Of a stretch of DNA of 64,000 nt, positions 13,193 to 26,465 are shown one piece after another. The position numbers and the translations under genes are program-made. Origin of the DNA: Synaphobranchus kaupii (Eukaryota > Chordata > Actinopteri > Anguilliformes > Synaphobranchidae). Every line of letters begins with the position of its first letter. Within the stretch, counting starts at the first letter, position 1. The stretch spans positions 24,527,130 to 24,591,129 of the forward strand of contig CM056376.1 of NCBI GenBank assembly GCA_029718625.1, in the 5' to 3' direction. The notes under the pieces are model-generated. The model saw only the letters and a list, made by a program, of their open reading frames with translations, was not told the DNA's origin and made no database searches.

Positions 13193-14739
13193 AAGGCTGC
13201 TATTATTCAATCCTATATTAAGAATTCCTCTGATCCGTAGTTGTCGTGTCATGTCTGCTTTTTGTGACCTTGTGGGTGAAAGGACATAAAATGAAAAGAT
13301 GGCTGCCAACTGTCTGACAGAAGTAACAGAGGTGAATTGGCAACTGAAAAGGCTTGAACTGATGATTCATGGCAAGAGAACAAAAAAGGTTTTATTAAAC
13401 ACAGCTATATTTATTTCCCAATACATATGTACACACATACTCATCACTTACATACAGGCCAGGCAGACACACATGCACCACACACATAGCCACACACAAT
13501 TAAACTGAGAGAAATTTATAGTTTGCCATGTTGTTTTTTGCAAATCGATTCAGTACAACTTACTGGTTTATTACCGATGTGTTTCTAATGCATTGACCTT
13601 GTTTGTAGTTAAATAGAGGGAAACTGCTATTTTAGAAAACAAATCCTCTCTTTTTCTCTGTCTCTCACTCACACCGGCGCAAAAACGCATATACAGTACA
13701 TTATGCAAATATCAGAAATAAATGTACTTTTGTGTTTGCGCATGAGTGCAACTCCCATCTCTTTAGAGTGATAACTATCTCTCAACATTATGATTATGAA
13801 TAGCCCTGGTGCTATAACTGCAAGCTTCAGCAGTGCTGTGTAAACACAGTGCAGCCGCTGTTAAGGTAGCCAGTCACGATTTGCACCACGAGAGAAGACT
13901 CATAAAAACATCTTGGCTTTATTGCTCCCTCTCCAGCCTGGAGTCGCTGGCATTTTCACAACATGTCGAGCACTGCCCTGTCAAATAAGGCAAATCCACA
14001 CGGTTCGGAAGCCTACGACAGCGACACAAGCAAGCGGATATCCACAGCTCTTAAAAACTATGACAAAAGAAAGGTAAAGGAAACAAATGAAAGACGCACG
14101 CTTTTTTAATAAAACAGAAGTAGACGCCACCTTGAAAGGGTGGCTCTATTCCCCTGCAAGCAGAGCAGCTGGTTAGAACTGGTTATTCATTTTTGAAAAG
14201 CCTGCAATGCAGTCCGCTCCCAACCGAAGGGGCTGGAAACTGATCCAGTCTAATGGCCTCGGGTTTGACGACTAGAAAGGAATGCACGCATATCCTTTTA
14301 AATCAATTAAAACTCTAAAACAGACAAACTCATCGATCAGTCTTTTCTGCTGAACCATGTTGTGAGGGTGGGGAGGAGCTTCATCCCTGGGATTATGACG
14401 ACCATGACAGCAGAAAAATAACTAGTGATTCATCATGTATCCCTTGGCCTTCCCTCACACGTAACAGCAGTAGCGTGCCAGAGACCGGCGATGGACTGAA
14501 CTACAGAACTGGGCGGGGGTGAGATGTCTCAGCTGAGCGTGGGGGGGAAATCATGCAAGGCCTGGAGGAGACTGTGATTGTTTCGCAAGTCATTTAAGTG
14601 ACCTATAGTATTTCATCTCAGGAACATCTTGAACAATTTCACAAAGCTGGGGTGTTGACAGTGAAGAAACCTTTCGATCGATGTTAAATCTAAGATATAC
14701 GGTTTTCATCAAGCAGAACTGGGCCCTCTTCTTGTCGCT
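13193..14739. other. intronic stretch without recognised gene
   Basis: No exon recognised. A short CA-rich tract lies at about 13430-13500, and a 7-bp stem around CTGTGTAAACACAG lies at about 13836-13849. Confidence 0.55.
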
Positions 14740-14995
14740 GGCTAACTGAGTTAGCTGGCTAAGGGCCTGATTTACTATGACCTTTAGTGGATGCAAAAAC
14801 TTTTAGCGCACGCAAAACTAATAACACAAAGATGCCCCCAGAAAATACATTGTCATAAATTTGTCATGTTATTTACAATAAATGTGTCATGTTATTGGTT
14901 TTGCCTGTGCTAAAAGGTTTTGCACTGGAACAATAACTGCGCAGTGAGCCAGCTAACTCAGTTAACCAGCTAGCAGGAACAGGGCCCTGATCTTT
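14740..14995. repeat. imperfect inverted repeat, decayed foldback element
   Basis: The left arm (about 14755-14825: GGGCCTGATTTACTATGACC, then a GCAAAACTTTTAGC-like block) is mirrored on the right (about 14900-14995: TTGGTTTTGCCTGTGCTAAA through GGGCCCTGATC). The spacer contains two copies of a TTGTCATGTTATT-like block. This resembles fish MITE sequence, but the termini are eroded and no target duplication is clear. Confidence 0.5.
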
Positions 14996-16779
14996 CGGTA
15001 ACACTTTTTGGAGCCAGACTTGCAAAGCCACCTGTTTCAAACTACAGTATACTCCCACACCAGAGATCCAAACCCACAGATATCTGGTGAGGACTGTATT
15101 TCCTGGACAGTTTCTCCCACGCCTGGCTTTTGTTGTTGACTCATACAGCCAGAATGTGACTTAGTGTCTATGTTTACATGCATGGTACTTTTCCGATGTT
15201 AAACGAAATGGAACGATATTCAAGTGTCTTGTCTATGGCATGAGTCATGGAAGACTTTCTCTGGCAGTATCCCAGGTATGAATAACTGCTATAGGGTTTG
15301 CGATATTTCTCTTTAAAATGGAGTATTTTCTGTCTGTATGAATGGATTGTGTGTAAAAAAAAATGCCATCTATATAAGTCACTCTTGGATAAGAGTGTCT
15401 GCTAAATAGCTAATTGTCAACCAGTGCGGAGATGTGACTAAGCACTTTCTGCTAATTCTGAGCAGCTCTCATAAGATATACTGTAGGCTGTAGGCTCCTC
15501 CTTTTTTGACCTGAAAATGAAGCAGGCCTCTCTATTTGCGTCTTTCAACACGCCCGTGAAGTAATACATAGACCCATGACTGCTTGTATGTATTTATTTA
15601 TTTATTTTTTGTTTTTTATCTGGGGGAAAAAACCTGTAAAATCAGCACAGTGCAGTTCCTTCTCTGTGAGTTACAGCACCCGTCAAGGGTTTTGTTATTT
15701 TTATCTCTCTGTTTTTGCCATGAAATACCACGCCGTTAACTGATAATACCAACAGTCATTGTAAATTCCATTTGATGGCACTGTACAGTACAGTCACGCC
15801 TTGCAATCCATGTTAAAAACTTCAAGGGGGAATATAGCTGACTTGTTATGCCCCCCCCCCCCCCCCCACCCCCCCTCTATCTCCCGATATGATTTGTAGT
15901 CGATGAAATTTGTATGTATTTTCTGGGGGCATCTTGTGCAGTATCTCAAATGAGGAACATATTTGCCACTCCCCAGTTGTTTAGCAGATTAATGATCTCT
16001 GTCCTCATTTCAGTTTGGATTCCTATCCGGAACATTCTGTGCCTCTAAATTGAACAGGGACAGCCTCTGCAGTGTAAAAGGGGGACTTTGGTGGCAGTGA
16101 TGTACTTAGTTTTAACTGAGCACGTCTCGCCTTAGACACTGTCCCAGGGTCAGTCTCTCCATCTGGGCTTACTATGCAAATCCTGTTGTCCAAGCAGAGA
16201 GAGAAGTGTGGGAGAAGGAAGGGAGAGAGAGAAAGAGAGAGATGATGGAAGTGTTCCGATATCTGCGGTGGGCTGTGACGGACAGCCGGGCTTAAAGCTT
16301 GCAAACTTGTGAATTCAATCAGCCGGCCCTGATTTCATTCCAGCGAAGGAATGCGGATGTCAGGGCCATCTGCTCCCTTTTTGATGTTTCTGGCTGTCAG
16401 CGCTGTAAGCCAGCAATTACAGGGCGAGGCAGCGAGATGACCCGCGGATGGAGGAACAGGGCCTGGCCGCTATCCCTCCGGAGCGCTCGCAATTCCCGGG
16501 AAAAACGCTCACCACGGAGCGCTCGCAATTCCGGAAAAACGCTCACCGCGGAAGCTCGCAATTCCAGAAAACGGGGTGTGCTTTTTGGGGAAGGTGAGGG
16601 GGAGGAAGGGAAATGGTAGACCAGCCACCCAGAACAGGCTTTCACACCCATCAGGGTGGTGCTGGAAAGGGGGGTAGGGGGAGGGTGGGGTGTATGTATT
16701 GGGGGAAATGGGGGAAGGCGAAGGACTTTTTAACGATGCGGAAATGTAAAGTGCTAGTCTTTTAATAAGCCTTATTGTA
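14996..16779. other. intronic stretch with a SINE tail and a poly-C run
   Basis: Holds a SINE tail (separate entry), TTTA repeats (about 15591-15608), a poly-C run (about 15851-15875) and a (GA)n-like patch (about 16196-16245). Short direct repeats of an AGCTCGCAATTCC-like unit occur at about 16484-16565. No gene recognised. Confidence 0.55.
15371..15413 (+). mobile_element. SINE 3' tail fragment
   Basis: TATAAGTCACTCTTGGATAA followed by GAGTGTCTGCTAAATAGC matches the tail of the tRNA-derived SINE at 22601. Head and body are absent. Confidence 0.7.
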
Positions 16780-18650
16780 GACAGGCTTGGGCGCGGAGCG
16801 TGCTCCTTCAGCGGAAGGGAAAAAAAGGAGCTGCATTATTTACCGCCCGCTGCCGTTCGGCCGCGCCTGGCTGCACAAAGCCCCACCGCGGAAAATGGAT
16901 TCGCCGTGATAACGGCAGAAAAGAAAAAACACCCCTCACCGCCTAAACCTCCCCGGCCCCGGTCTCCGCCTCTTCGTGCCGTCCGGTCGCGGATCCTCCT
17001 TCTTCCTGTTTAAACAGGACATCCCAGGTCCCGGGGGGAGGAGGGGAGGGGGTGGGGGGGAGCGGCCTTTTTATCTCACACCCTTGACGATGACAGGAGG
17101 CAGGGAAACGGGAGCAGGGGAGCGCCCCCGCTCGCCGGGAGGGCGGCGCCCCGGGAAACAGGAAGGGGGGGTTGACGGGAATGAGGTGTGGGCGGGGCCG
17201 CGGCAGCCATCTGAGAAGAGCGGAACCCCCCCACCCCCCACCGCTTGCTCCGGTGCCAGGAGATGGGAAGAGCCAATCAGCTGCTGCGCTTCGGCCCCTC
17301 GCGTGCGGAGCGGGAGCGGTCCTGGCACGAGGCACGCACGACGAACGAGTCTGAACAAGCCCCTCTGCCAGTAAACGAGAATAACACTATCGGCCATTCA
17401 CAAATACGAGGACCGCCCCCCTCTCCTCCCCCCATCGCCCCTTGTTCTCTACAGCTGTAATTGGCTCGGTTTCAGGTCCCTCTTCACGGAGCCACTCCGC
17501 TCTGCATGCTTTTCGGGAGGCGCGCTTCGCTACCTGCCGTAATCCCATTAGGCGCAAAGGGGCGCGTGAAATCCACGGGCGATGATTCGAGTTTATAGCG
17601 CCTTTCATCTTCGGATCTCTTAACTACGTTAAGGCGGAGGAATAAGCGATGACACGCGTCCCTGGCCCGCTCTCGTTTCGGCTGATCCCGTCGCGCATTA
17701 GTCACTCTCTCTGGCGCATTAGCGATGCGCGGCGCGATCGAGACCTGAGACAGAGTATCTGCAAAGCGTATCCGTCAGCTCCTCTGCCACCCGGGGTCTG
17801 AGGTAGCGCTAGCACGGTGTAGCGCTGCTGTTTTTATCCGCCATGCTATAATGGCACCTCGCGCGCGAATGAACACGGGGCTCGCTCGGCTTTTTTTGTT
17901 TTTTTTACTCCGCTCCCAGGTCGCCGTCGGAGAGAACCATGGGGGCAAGCCGCACCTGCCAAGAGGTGATAATGTAGCGCGGGTAAAATATTGCATAATC
18001 TGATTGGGGGGAAAAACTAAAACAAAACAAGGAAAGGCTCACACACATACAGGCCGGGTAAATTTTTTCCAAATCGCTTTGAAGTTGACAGAAGGCATCG
18101 CTCATCGCCGCTCTCGACACCCTCTTCGCCCGGTAATCCCGTGAAACGTATTGATTTTGTTTTTGTCAATCGATGCCTTCCCCAGAAATCCTTTGTCAGG
18201 CTTCAGTAACCAACACTGTTCAGGTCTGTTTTTTGTTTTTGTTTTGGTTTTGGTATCCTAGTTTTTTTTTCTTTTTCTTTTTTCTTTCCCCGCAAACAAT
18301 TTTGACAACGGAGAAAAGGAGACGGTGCTCCCCCTCCCCGAACACAGCGGGCGAGGAGGCCGCAAATTTCCACTCGCTGCTGCGTCACCTGAAAGAGCCA
18401 CACCCGGCATGTTGGATTTCCATAATCCTGCGGAGGCCCGGGCGCTCGGTCGTGCCGGCACTCTCATTAGGATATGCCGCGTGACTCGCTGACATCTTCC
18501 GCGGCATTCTGTCACGCCTGCACTTTCTCTGGGCTAGCGCCGAGGCACGGCGACCAAGAGCCGCGGAGAGCTCATCTGGAACATTCCGCCGGTTGTAGAA
18601 CGAGGCTCGCGCCGCCTACAGCATGTTCATCTTTCAGATGCTAGTTCAGT
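16780..18650. promoter_or_regulatory. large CpG-rich island inside rtn4r intron 1 with promoter-like boxes
   Basis: About 1.9 kb with frequent CpG and high GC, strongest at 16950-17400. A GC box (GGGCGGGGCC, 17190-17199) lies about 80 bp before a CCAAT-type element (GCCAATCAG, 17272-17280). An inverted CCAAT (ATTGG, 17460-17464) points the other way. Simple C- and G-rich runs also occur. It could be an internal or alternative promoter of rtn4r, the promoter of a non-coding RNA, or a developmental enhancer. I see no convincing coding exon in it; the overlapping frames on both strands reflect low stop density. Confidence 0.45.
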
Positions 18651-20714
18651 GCTGAATATATTAGCACGTCTTTTTAAGACTGTCTCTGAGGGCATTGCAA
18701 TGAGGTGTTTTTCTCAGATAAGATTCAGACAAAGTACAGCATACAAAATGGCTGCGGTCTGTTCTTCGTTGTCTTGTGTCTTTGCTCAGATGTGTATGAT
18801 GTAGCCTCCAAAACTACTGTAGTACAGTCCTACTAGAACACAGTCGTAGACTTGCAGTGTCTGAGAGCAAAAGATAATTGAGATAACGATCAATAAACAA
18901 ACTCCTATTATTATCCAGGCTAAGCATACTTATTGGTGGTTCATTCTGTACATGACACAGTCAGACACAAGATTCGGCTTCAACTGCTTAGAACAAAACC
19001 CTTATGAAATCAGTGCTGCTTTTCCAGAGGTGCGCAGTTAAAATTAACTCGCTCTTTCAACATGCGGCTGTAAAGCACTCAGTAAAGGCGGCTCTGGAGA
19101 GCGCTGCCATGTCATTCGATTCCGGCTCTAGGCGCCGACAGAACAATCGAGCACGATCTGCTCTTGTGCCGGCAACCGGGGCTGAAGAGCAGAATGGCAC
19201 AGTGGATTCCACACAACACGACTTGGAGACGGGATAAAAGAGCCCCCACTTAATGATGCGATCAGGGCCCGGGCTGACACGACAGATGTAAAAGTGATGC
19301 AAATGGCGGAAAGCTGCGCTGGGGGGGCTGTGCGGCAGCGAGGGGAGGGGCGGGGACCGTCGGCTCCGAAGGCATTTTTAAATCCCAGACCTCGGAACGA
19401 AGTCCACGCGACTTCCCTCAATCAGAATGCTAAGTAGCTGCCTGACATTATTTATAGATCTAGATTAATATGGGAGGCTCTCACCGCCCGCGGCCGCAAA
19501 AAACATGTGAGCGCGCACGTGCGTACACACGCGCACACACGCGTCAAGGAAGCGTCTGCGTTGGATGAGGGATGACTTCGGGAGTCTTCCTGGCTGTCTC
19601 ACTGTGCCGCAGTGTCTTATTTGGAAAACGGCTCAAGCCTGCCCCCTAGTGCCCATGCCAGTCTATCCTGGCACCAGACTGCAGAATGACCTCTCCTCAT
19701 CTCCCACGGATATCTCCGGAAAAGACACAGAGGCAACATAAGAGGCGGGTAGAATCCTTTATCCCTATTATTATTACCGCCATTTCTTTGTGTAGAACCG
19801 TTAAGCCTTGTTTCGTACTTATCGAACTGCACGCTAATGAGAACGCAATCATAGAAGGGTTGCTGCAAGAACACAATGATGCTTTTGAAGGAGCGTGGCA
19901 TTTAGACTTAGATAAGGCAGGGACAGATGTCGCTCAACCTCCCTTTGCTGTTTTCTTGAAAGATCTTCCTGTTGTACGTGTTTTTTCTATAATGTCAGCG
20001 CTACTTATGTCTATGTATGACAATTTATGATGGCTTGTCGCCTGAGACCTTTGATCTGTTTTGAAGACTGTGCAGCATGTGATTATACTGTATTCACAAC
20101 ATCTGCGCTACGTACTTCTCCCTGGCCGCCATTCTGGCCGAGACGTTATCGCACCATGGTTTGCTCCAAATTTTCAAATGTGTGACAGCAATAAATCTGC
20201 ATTTCGGTAAGGCAACATGTAGGCACGAGTAGGGGGATGAGAAAAGGCCATGGGAACAGAGTAGAGAATGTCTAAAAAAATTCAAATTTGTCAGCTGAGC
20301 TGTTGACATGAAACTTTCACGAAGTTCGGCCAAAAGCGATCCTACATCACACCTCCAGAATGGAGAAAAAAAAAACAGAGATATAGATGTATCTGTTGGA
20401 CTTTCATCATCAGAATAACCCCCCCTACCACCACCAGTGAACACCAGCGCACATCAACAAAATGTCTGACACAGAGAGAGCATGAAAACTGTGACTCCTG
20501 GCAGCGGGTATCGGCACGGCCAAGCTTTGCATTTTTATGTAAGAAGAGCAGAGCAGGGCCTTCCACCTGGGAAGTCCTGAGCTCATTACTGAATCTGCAA
20601 GGGAGTGCGAGATAGAGAAGCAGCAAGCACCTCTCTCTCTCCCCACTGAATTCAGACTTAGCATTCACCCAAGCATCCCCAACCTGGAGCGTTCTCTTTA
20701 AAAACCATGTGTGC
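18651..20714. other. intronic stretch without recognised gene
   Basis: Includes a CpG-rich, alternating purine-pyrimidine patch at about 19505-19555 (GCGCGCACGTGCG followed by CACACGCG) with Z-DNA character. No exon or element was recognised. Confidence 0.5.
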
Positions 20715-20830
20715 ACCCGCGCTCATGACACACACACATGCACACACACATGCACACACAAACGCACGCACGCACGCACACACACACACACACACACACA
20801 CATACAAGCACACGCAAGCCCACACACCCA

Positions 20831-20884
<54 letters not shown>

Positions 20885-21262
20885 ATCACACACAAGCATC
20901 CCCAAACTGGAGCATTCTCTTTAAAAACCTTGTGTGCAGTGCGCACTCGTGCTCATGAGCACACACACGCACGCACCATGTCCACACACAAACGCACACC
21001 CGCATTCACGCACAAACACACACACATACGCACACACACACACGCATACACGCACGCACACACATATGCACACACACAAACACCCGTGTCCACACCCACA
21101 TCCACACACGCAAACACATGCACGCACACACATCCGCATCCACACACAAACACACGCACACCCAGATCCACACACAAACACACATGCATGTACACACACC
21201 CGCATACACGCAAAGACACACACACACAAACACACACTCGCACAACACACAAACACACAAAC
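20715..21262. repeat. CA-rich microsatellite/minisatellite complex
   Basis: About 550 bp of CACACA interspersed with CG, AT and CCC variants. Within it, a short unit (CAAGCATCCCCAAACTGGAG and onward to about 20956) repeats a segment just upstream (about 20671-20730), so part arose by local duplication. Long open frames through it are translated simple repeat. Confidence 0.93.
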
Positions 21263-22600
21263 CCTCCATCATGAAAGCATTCCTTCATTACTAAGAACCC
21301 ATTATGAATATTATATTTGTATGCCATTATGGTCAGTAGGTGCATTGTGATTCAGGCATAGGATTGGCTAATGCAGGCAGTGTTTATGTTCCTGTTTTTA
21401 TGATTTACATGGTGATTGTAGACTTTACAACCTCCTGATGCGCTGTGAGCTTCATGTGTAAATTACTTTTGACTGTTTATCAAAGAGGTTGGCATTGAAG
21501 GTACAGACTTAGTTTTAATCCACTTGCATATGATTTAAGACTTAAACCGCTTAGATTTCCTTCTCTTTTTTTCCTTTTATGAAACTTTTATATTCAGACA
21601 CAATTACAGTGACACAAGACTGCAGATAAGTTTAATTAAGTTTTTTTTTTTCTTTTTTTTATCCAATAGCTGAGACACTGCAGAGAAGTGGGGATATTAA
21701 CTGCAAAACCTGGAGTTTTACATTTCTATCAAAGATCACTTGATAAAATAGTAGCACATAGAGGAACTATTGAATACACATAAGTCATGGCATCTTGGTT
21801 CCTGCTATAAGCATTGCCGTAAGCAATGCATAACAAAAAATATATATACTTCCAGGTACTCTTAGTCACTATTTTGACAAAAGATGGCCTGCATTTCTGA
21901 CCAGTTGGCAACACAAAGTCATCAATAACTCTGGAATGCATTTGGCAGCTGAAGTGGTCGTGAACATCCATCTTCATCAACCACACCCCTTAAAAGTGCA
22001 CCGTTTCAATCTCTCTCTTCATCCTCCATTACCTGCCAGCAAATGTATTGCGGAAGAGACGCACGAGGACTTTGGCGGGTGGAGTTATTGCTGTGTGGGC
22101 ACTGGCGTCTGGACGGCGGGATGCCTGGACCCCAGGAGCCGACGGCTTGCCTGCCTGGTCAAAGTCAGATGGAAATATCTTTCATTTGGGCCACTGGCCC
22201 TTTGTTCATTGTTCCGGTGAATAATGACCTTTGTGTTGAGGTCTGGCAGGTGAATTCCCTCCTGCCAATTGGCTGACTGGTGAACAGGGCTTTGGCACTT
22301 GCCGGGGGGGTGGAAATGGGGGGGGGGGGGGGGGGGGTTGGAGTTTGAGCTGACATTCCCAGGAGCGAGGACCTACTAACTGTCAGCACCACAGACAGAA
22401 ACCATCTGCCAACAGGGAAGTAGCAGCAGAGACCCTGCAAACCCTGCTGAATTCTTCCTGGACTCATCTGGCCCTAATACCTGCTGCACAGTCATCCAGG
22501 CATCAGTGCAGACGGCTTAAAAACAGGCGAGACGTGAAGAGCAGAGGAGAAGACCCAGACACGCCCTCATTACCCACAAGGCTCAGACCCGTGTGAACGG
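21263..22600. other. intronic stretch without recognised gene
   Basis: AT-rich to about 21900, then mixed. Long poly-G at about 22319-22337 and a poly-T/C tract at about 21641-21660. No gene recognised. Confidence 0.55.
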
Positions 22601-22824
22601 GAACAGTGTAGGGAACTGGGCTAGTAACCCAAAGGTTGCAGGTTCGATTCCCAGGTAGGACACTACTGTTGTACCCTTGAGCAAGGTGTGTAACCTGAAT
22701 TGCTTCAGTATACATCCAATTAAAAATGTATCATATGTGAACATGATAAAAAGCGTGATAAAAAGCGTGTGTAAGCCGCTCTGGATAAGAGCATCTGCTA
22801 AGTGCCTGCAATGGCCTGCAATGG
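22601..22824 (+). mobile_element. tRNA-derived SINE, near full length
   Basis: The tRNA-like head carries a clear B box, GGTTCGATTCC at 22641-22651, with a GTGTAGGGAACTGG-type A-box region upstream. A body follows (TTGTACCCTTGAGCAAGGTG, then CCTGAATTGCTTCAGTATAC), then the conserved tail CTCTGGATAAGAGCATCTGC and two copies of a GCCTGCAATG unit. This is a widespread teleost SINE type transcribed by RNA polymerase III from the internal boxes. I recognise the pattern but do not assign a named family. Confidence 0.88.
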
Positions 22825-25487
22825 AACAGCTTCATTGGCTGGACTCAAGAAGAGGCAAACCCACATGGTCAGGTCAAAAAGAACCCCTCCTCCCTCCCTC
22901 CCTCAAAATGAGCAAAGTCTAAGGCCTTAATGAGAGGGGACAAATTTCAAGTGCATTATATTCTCTGCCCAGTTGTTTCACCACAGAGGTTGACATTTTC
23001 TTTCAGTGGTCTTTACACCTTGAGTGCAATATACCTTCCGTGACGAGACAATTTGGAACACAGGGGGAATAAAAGGCAGTGAACTGCAGTGAGTCGGGGA
23101 CACTGTGTATCTTCCCTAATGTGTGGACAGGCCAAGCCTTTTTCTCCACGGGTAATTATGATTTAATAAGGCACAGAAAACAATAATGACAAACCCCCCC
23201 TGATACTTAAACCCATCAGTCGGGCAACATCGCTTTGCGGAACAAATTGTTCATCTGCCTGCTTCTCCAATAGAGAATACAGAGAGGTGTTGACAGTGGC
23301 GGTAGTGGCGGTAGCACTGGTGGTGTTGTGAGGGGGGAGGAGAGGGGAGGGGAGGGGAGGATGTATTGAGTGCAACGCCCCCCCTCCCGAAATTAATAAC
23401 AGCGCCGCGGACTCCATTAGCACGTTAGCCTTTCCGCCCCTGCTACAGACATCAACTGCCCCATTTATGCAGAAATGGGCTAATCTGACAGCGCCGGATG
23501 TCGGCAGCCACTTCAGAAATGGCTACTTAAACAGAGCTTAAAGTAAAGGTCATCGCGGCTCACCCACCGGCCCGCCTCAAGGTTTGGACGCAGACCAAGC
23601 CGTACAGTAACGTGGAGAAGTAGCATCTGGCCTTTTCAGTGGAAGTAGCCAATTACGTGACGTAGACCATTATCGACTCGGCTTGGCCTGCACTGCCATT
23701 CAGAAAAGCGAGTGAAGGACAAGTGGAGAACAATGGGATTATTTAAAAAAAACATTGTGTCGGTTACAGTTTAAATTTGGATCGAGTCGTAGATAAGGAA
23801 CATGGGCATTGTTTTAATCAGGTTCTTTCTGAGGTTTACGTGTGTTTGCTTTGAAACAAATAAGTGAAATTGTACTTGAATATCACATATTAGACACGTT
23901 TCCCAGCAGTGATAGCCGTGCCTGCTGAGTGTGTGCATACAATATAATGAGACTTATATCACTCTAATGACATCTACTGGCAATTTAGCGGGATCCATAT
24001 ATTATTTTCACCAGGTGAAAAATCTGTTCAGTGTGAAATATTACACCCCCGGCAGAGGTGCCCTTTGCGGTGGAAGGCTGGTTTCAGTTCAGCTCAATCG
24101 ATAAAAAGGATTTGGAGTAAGAGTGTGTGCGGCATCCTCCTCTTTCTGCTAATAAACACCAGCAATGAAAAAAAAAAACAGGGAAATATCAGCCAGGAAG
24201 GGGGACGAGAGGAAGCTATGGGCTCTCAGTGCTATCTGACCTGTGGAACCCACTATCCAACCGACGGTAACGCCCCACGCGGGGGTAGCCAGCGGGCGGG
24301 GCGTGGGCCGCGATCCACTGGAGGCGCGCGAGGAGACGGCCGCAGAGCACCACGTGGGACTCGAATCGGGGAGGAGGAAAGGGGGCCGGGCCCAGAGCTG
24401 TCGGGATGAGATATCCCTGAGATGGGACAGCCCGGAGGGATAAGGTGATTACACACTCCGAGGCTACTCTCCCGCCCGTCACAGGAGCTGATCGCATTGC
24501 AGATTGAGGCTTGTGGTGACCCGGAGATTGGCAGCGGTTTTGATAACTCCGTCGGAGGCGGGGAGTGGAGGAACATGAAAGGTTTTCTCTGTTTCGGGAG
24601 AGGTCGTAAGTCCTCTCTCCGATGGTTCAGCTTCAGAATCAGCCTACAGGGTTTCTTTTCAAGTAGCTCCTGATCCCCTGAACCTTAATAAGCCTCTGTG
24701 GAAATCTCCCTTTGGGTATATGTTGTGTGGGAGGATTTATTCAATCACTCCTGTTTTTGTTTTTTTTCCAATATATGACTCACATTTTTTTATCTTTATT
24801 TTTGAGCTTTATGCCCAAATATGAAAAAGATGGAAAGAAGGCCCTCCTTATAAACAGCAAAATACATAATCATATTTGCCTTCAGATATCTGTTAAGTCC
24901 AAGAAAAAAGTATATATTTAGAAATGTCATTGAATAGCTTTTTCTTAAAAGCATATGTTCCGTCAGAAATCTTATGGCATTTATGCGATGCCAGTTCATA
25001 AATGTTGTTTTCTGTTTCATGGCAATATTCTCAATTTTTAAACTATGAACAGTGTCAATTTAATTTTAAAAGCAGTGCCCATGAATGTTTCATGCACTGA
25101 TTGTATTAGCTTGCTAATCATTTCATAAGGAATTAGCAAAGCAGTATTGGTGGCCTGTAGCAACATATATGGTGGTTGGAAACATGATTTTCACACTACA
25201 GTAGAATAGTTGCGTTTGGAGGCTTTTTAACTGCCTTCTGGCATCCAAAACTCTTTTGATGTATCAGAATACACACGTGCAGTGCTTTGTAAATGCTATG
25301 TAGCGTAATTACAGTCTGTATTTAGTCTTTCAGAAGACTGAGAAGGCATGAGAAGCACAGTCTCCTCGGTTCCCACCAAACGTGGACGAGTCGCAGTTGC
25401 CCACCGGCCTCAGTCCCTCCCTCCCGCTCGGCTGCCAGTGTTGGGTTTCTGAGCGCACGGGCCGCCGAAGGGCAGTCTTTTGGCATA
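22825..25487. other. intronic stretch without recognised gene
   Basis: Contains GGGGA repeats (about 23331-23360), a CpG-richer patch (about 24250-24400) and poly-A (about 24170-24178). No splice-flanked coding exon was found. Confidence 0.5.
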
Positions 25488-25900
25488 GTCCGTCCCATTT
25501 GGACTAATCTAAGGGGTCTGCTTTCGAGGCTCGAGGTAGAGGAAGGGTCCATCCCATTTGGGCTAATCTAAGGGGTCTGCTTTCGAGGATCGAGGTAGAG
25601 GAAGGGTCCATCCCATTTGGGCTAATCTAAGGGGTCTGCTTTCGAGGATCGAGGTAGAGGAAGGGTCCGTCCCATTTGGGCTAATCTAAGGGGTCTGCTT
25701 TCGAGGCTCGAGGTATAGGAAGGGTCCGTCCCATTTGGGCTAATCTAAGGGGTCTTCTTTTGAGGCTTGAGGTAGAGGAAGGGTCCGTCCCATTTGGGCT
25801 AATCTAAGGGGTCTGCTTTCGAGGCTCGAGATAGTGGAAGGGTCCATCCCATTTGGGCTAATTGAAGGGGAATGCTTTCGAGGCCCGAGGTAGAGGAAGG
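25488..25900. repeat. 59-bp minisatellite, 7 tandem copies
   Basis: Units start at 25488 and recur every 59 bp to 25900. Each contains TCCCATTTGGGCTAATCTAA, then GGGGTCTGCTTTCGAGG and a GAGGTAGAGGAAGGG end. The inner copies differ at only a few positions (for example GGCTCGAGG versus GGATCGAGG); the last copy is the most divergent. This suggests recent expansion by unequal exchange or replication slippage. Confidence 0.97.
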
Positions 25901-26465
25901 GAAAAGAATGGGTTTTCCCTCCCGTGGAAAATTCCGACATACCGTAATGCACCCGAGATCCTATTTGCATCCAGCTGGATTTATCAGGCCGAATGAAACA
26001 GAGACATTAGTGTTTGAAACGCCTCCTGGTTTGGGGTGGGGGGGGAGAGAGTGAGAGAGAGAGAGATTTATTTTACTTTTTCCCCAGTTTTTGATCTCAC
26101 AAAATCGTGCCACAGATTTGGGCTGCATTGCAGTGATTGCAATCAATTATTTCTCAGCCTTAAAATATGGAGTTCATGGGGGCATTTGTGTGTGTGTTTG
26201 GGGGAGGGGTTGTTTGGTGGAAGAAATAATCCTGATTTATTAAAACAAGGGGGTGGGGGGGCATATTTGATGTAAGCACCTTAGCATAGCACGATACCCA
26301 TCATTCTCTGCTGCCCTGCCCTTGCGCTGCAGACTCAAAGAACACACACTGCTGTGGTACTAACCACACAGGCACAAACAAGCAGGTGCTTTAACTTCAT
26401 GGGATAATGGCAGATTGAAGTCAGAGGATATTATATAACCAAAAAGCTATCTGCGTAGGCCCACG
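25901..26465. other. intronic stretch without recognised gene
   Basis: A short (GA)n run at about 26046-26066 and G-rich patches. Nothing else recognised. Confidence 0.5.

Noticed and set aside
16943..17397. Overlapping Arg/Pro/Gly-rich frames of 108-132 codons on both strands
   Set aside because: CpG island with few stop codons; mutually overlapping frames and no conserved motif.
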